From NCBI GenBank assembly GCA_964637655.1, contig CAZWUZ010000222.1:1-6412 (forward strand): a DNA stretch of 6,412 nucleotides, read 5' to 3'. This document shows positions 6,086-6,412 of this stretch, in pieces (the first letter of the stretch is position 1; every line of letters starts with the position of its first letter). The stretch comes from CAZWUZ01 sp964637655 [NCBI: uncultured bacterium] (GTDB lineage: Bacteria > DAOPZR01). The notes below the pieces were generated by a model that saw only the letters and a program-made list of their open reading frames with translations, did no database searches and was not told the origin of the DNA. A program made the translations under genes and the position numbers.

Positions 6086-6412
6086 TTAGTGAATGACGTC
6101 GGTGAAATAGGATTGCACGGCGTCGCGGCAATCGGCGGGGATGTCTTCCGTCGACATGGCCGCGCCGGCGGCGTCGCGGTAGACCGCGGCCCCCGCCCCG
6201 GTCAGCGCCACCTCGCTGCTGCCGTCCCCGGTGCCCGGCGGGGTGATGGAGAGGTAGTTGACGGTCTGCTGTCCCTGGCCCTCCCCCTGGCCGTTGACCT
6301 GCACATCGCGTCCCGTGCCGCCGATGAGTTCCGGCGCGTAGAGCTGCTGATAGGCACGGACCTTGTCGGGTGCGGGCGCGGCAGTGCCGCCCTGGCCGGG
6401 CTGCACCGGGCC
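6086..6412 (-). CDS. C-terminal part of an uncharacterised protein with Gly/Gln-rich linker and YF tail (N-terminus outside window)
   Basis: The last 108 codons and the TAA stop (6088-6086) are visible; the frame is open to the right edge. A GTG at 6406 is the first possible start inside the window, but the sequence before and after it (GPVQPGQGG) reads like the middle of a linker, so the true start is probably beyond the edge. The visible part has a Gly/Gln/Ala-rich stretch, then YAPELIGGTGRDVQV, GQGEGQGQQ, a Gly/Ser segment, and the tail STEDIPADCRDAVQSYFTDV. From memory, tails of the form IPxxYRxxVxxYF occur at the ends of low-complexity proteins near moxR operons; here the usual Tyr is Cys. 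No membrane helix appears in this part. It precedes moxR by 192 bp on the same strand and may belong to the same transcription unit. Its function is unknown. Confidence 0.72.
   Translation of the reverse strand, partial: GPVQPGQGGTAAPAPDKVRAYQQLYAPELIGGTGRDVQVNGQGEGQGQQTVNYLSITPPGTGDGSSEVALTGAGAAVYRDAAGAAMSTEDIPADCRDAVQSYFTDVIH

Overview
The window is one stretch of GC-rich bacterial DNA (roughly two-thirds G+C by eye). All supported genes lie on the minus strand, so they read from right to left. Two membrane-anchored proteins with extracytoplasmic von Willebrand factor A (VWA) domains, together with a MoxR-type AAA+ ATPase, suggest a bacterium with a substantial cell envelope. The intergenic hairpin and CAGAG-type repeats are of kinds common in GC-rich Proteobacteria and some other Gram-negative phyla. 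No gene here fixes the phylum, so I leave it open.

Layout in transcription order. (1) Right edge, 6412-6086: the last 108 residues of a protein with a Gly/Gln-rich linker and a conserved-looking tail, IPADCRDAVQSYF. (2) 6085-5894: a 192-bp gap holding an inverted pair of CAGAG-type repeats around a short GC palindrome and a short AT palindrome, then a good ribosome binding site. (3) 5893-4910: a complete MoxR-family AAA+ ATPase. (4) 4909-4806: a 104-bp gap almost filled by a palindromic repeat of two perfect hairpins inside an outer stem. (5) 4805-3897: a soluble DUF58 protein. (6) 3897-2098: a BatA-like membrane protein with one VWA domain. (7) 2101 to the left edge: a large membrane protein with two VWA-type domains around a non-catalytic glutamine-amidotransferase-like domain; its C-terminus lies outside the window.

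Genes 5, 6 and 7 are joined by stop/start overlaps (TGATG and ATGA). The two downstream members have no visible Shine-Dalgarno sequence, so they probably depend on translational coupling and are made in fixed proportion. The set is a MoxR-VWA module of known type. The ATPase and DUF58 protein would act in the cytoplasm with membrane proteins whose MIDAS-bearing domains face the periplasm or exterior, probably as a chaperone-like or assembly system. The client cannot be read from this sequence.

The unusual material is mostly in the two gaps. The hairpin repeat carries the DUF58 ribosome binding site in its outer stem. The CAGAG inverted repeat sits just upstream of moxR. Neither this module nor its domain architecture looks like a wholly new system; the tail protein at the right edge is the least characterised piece.
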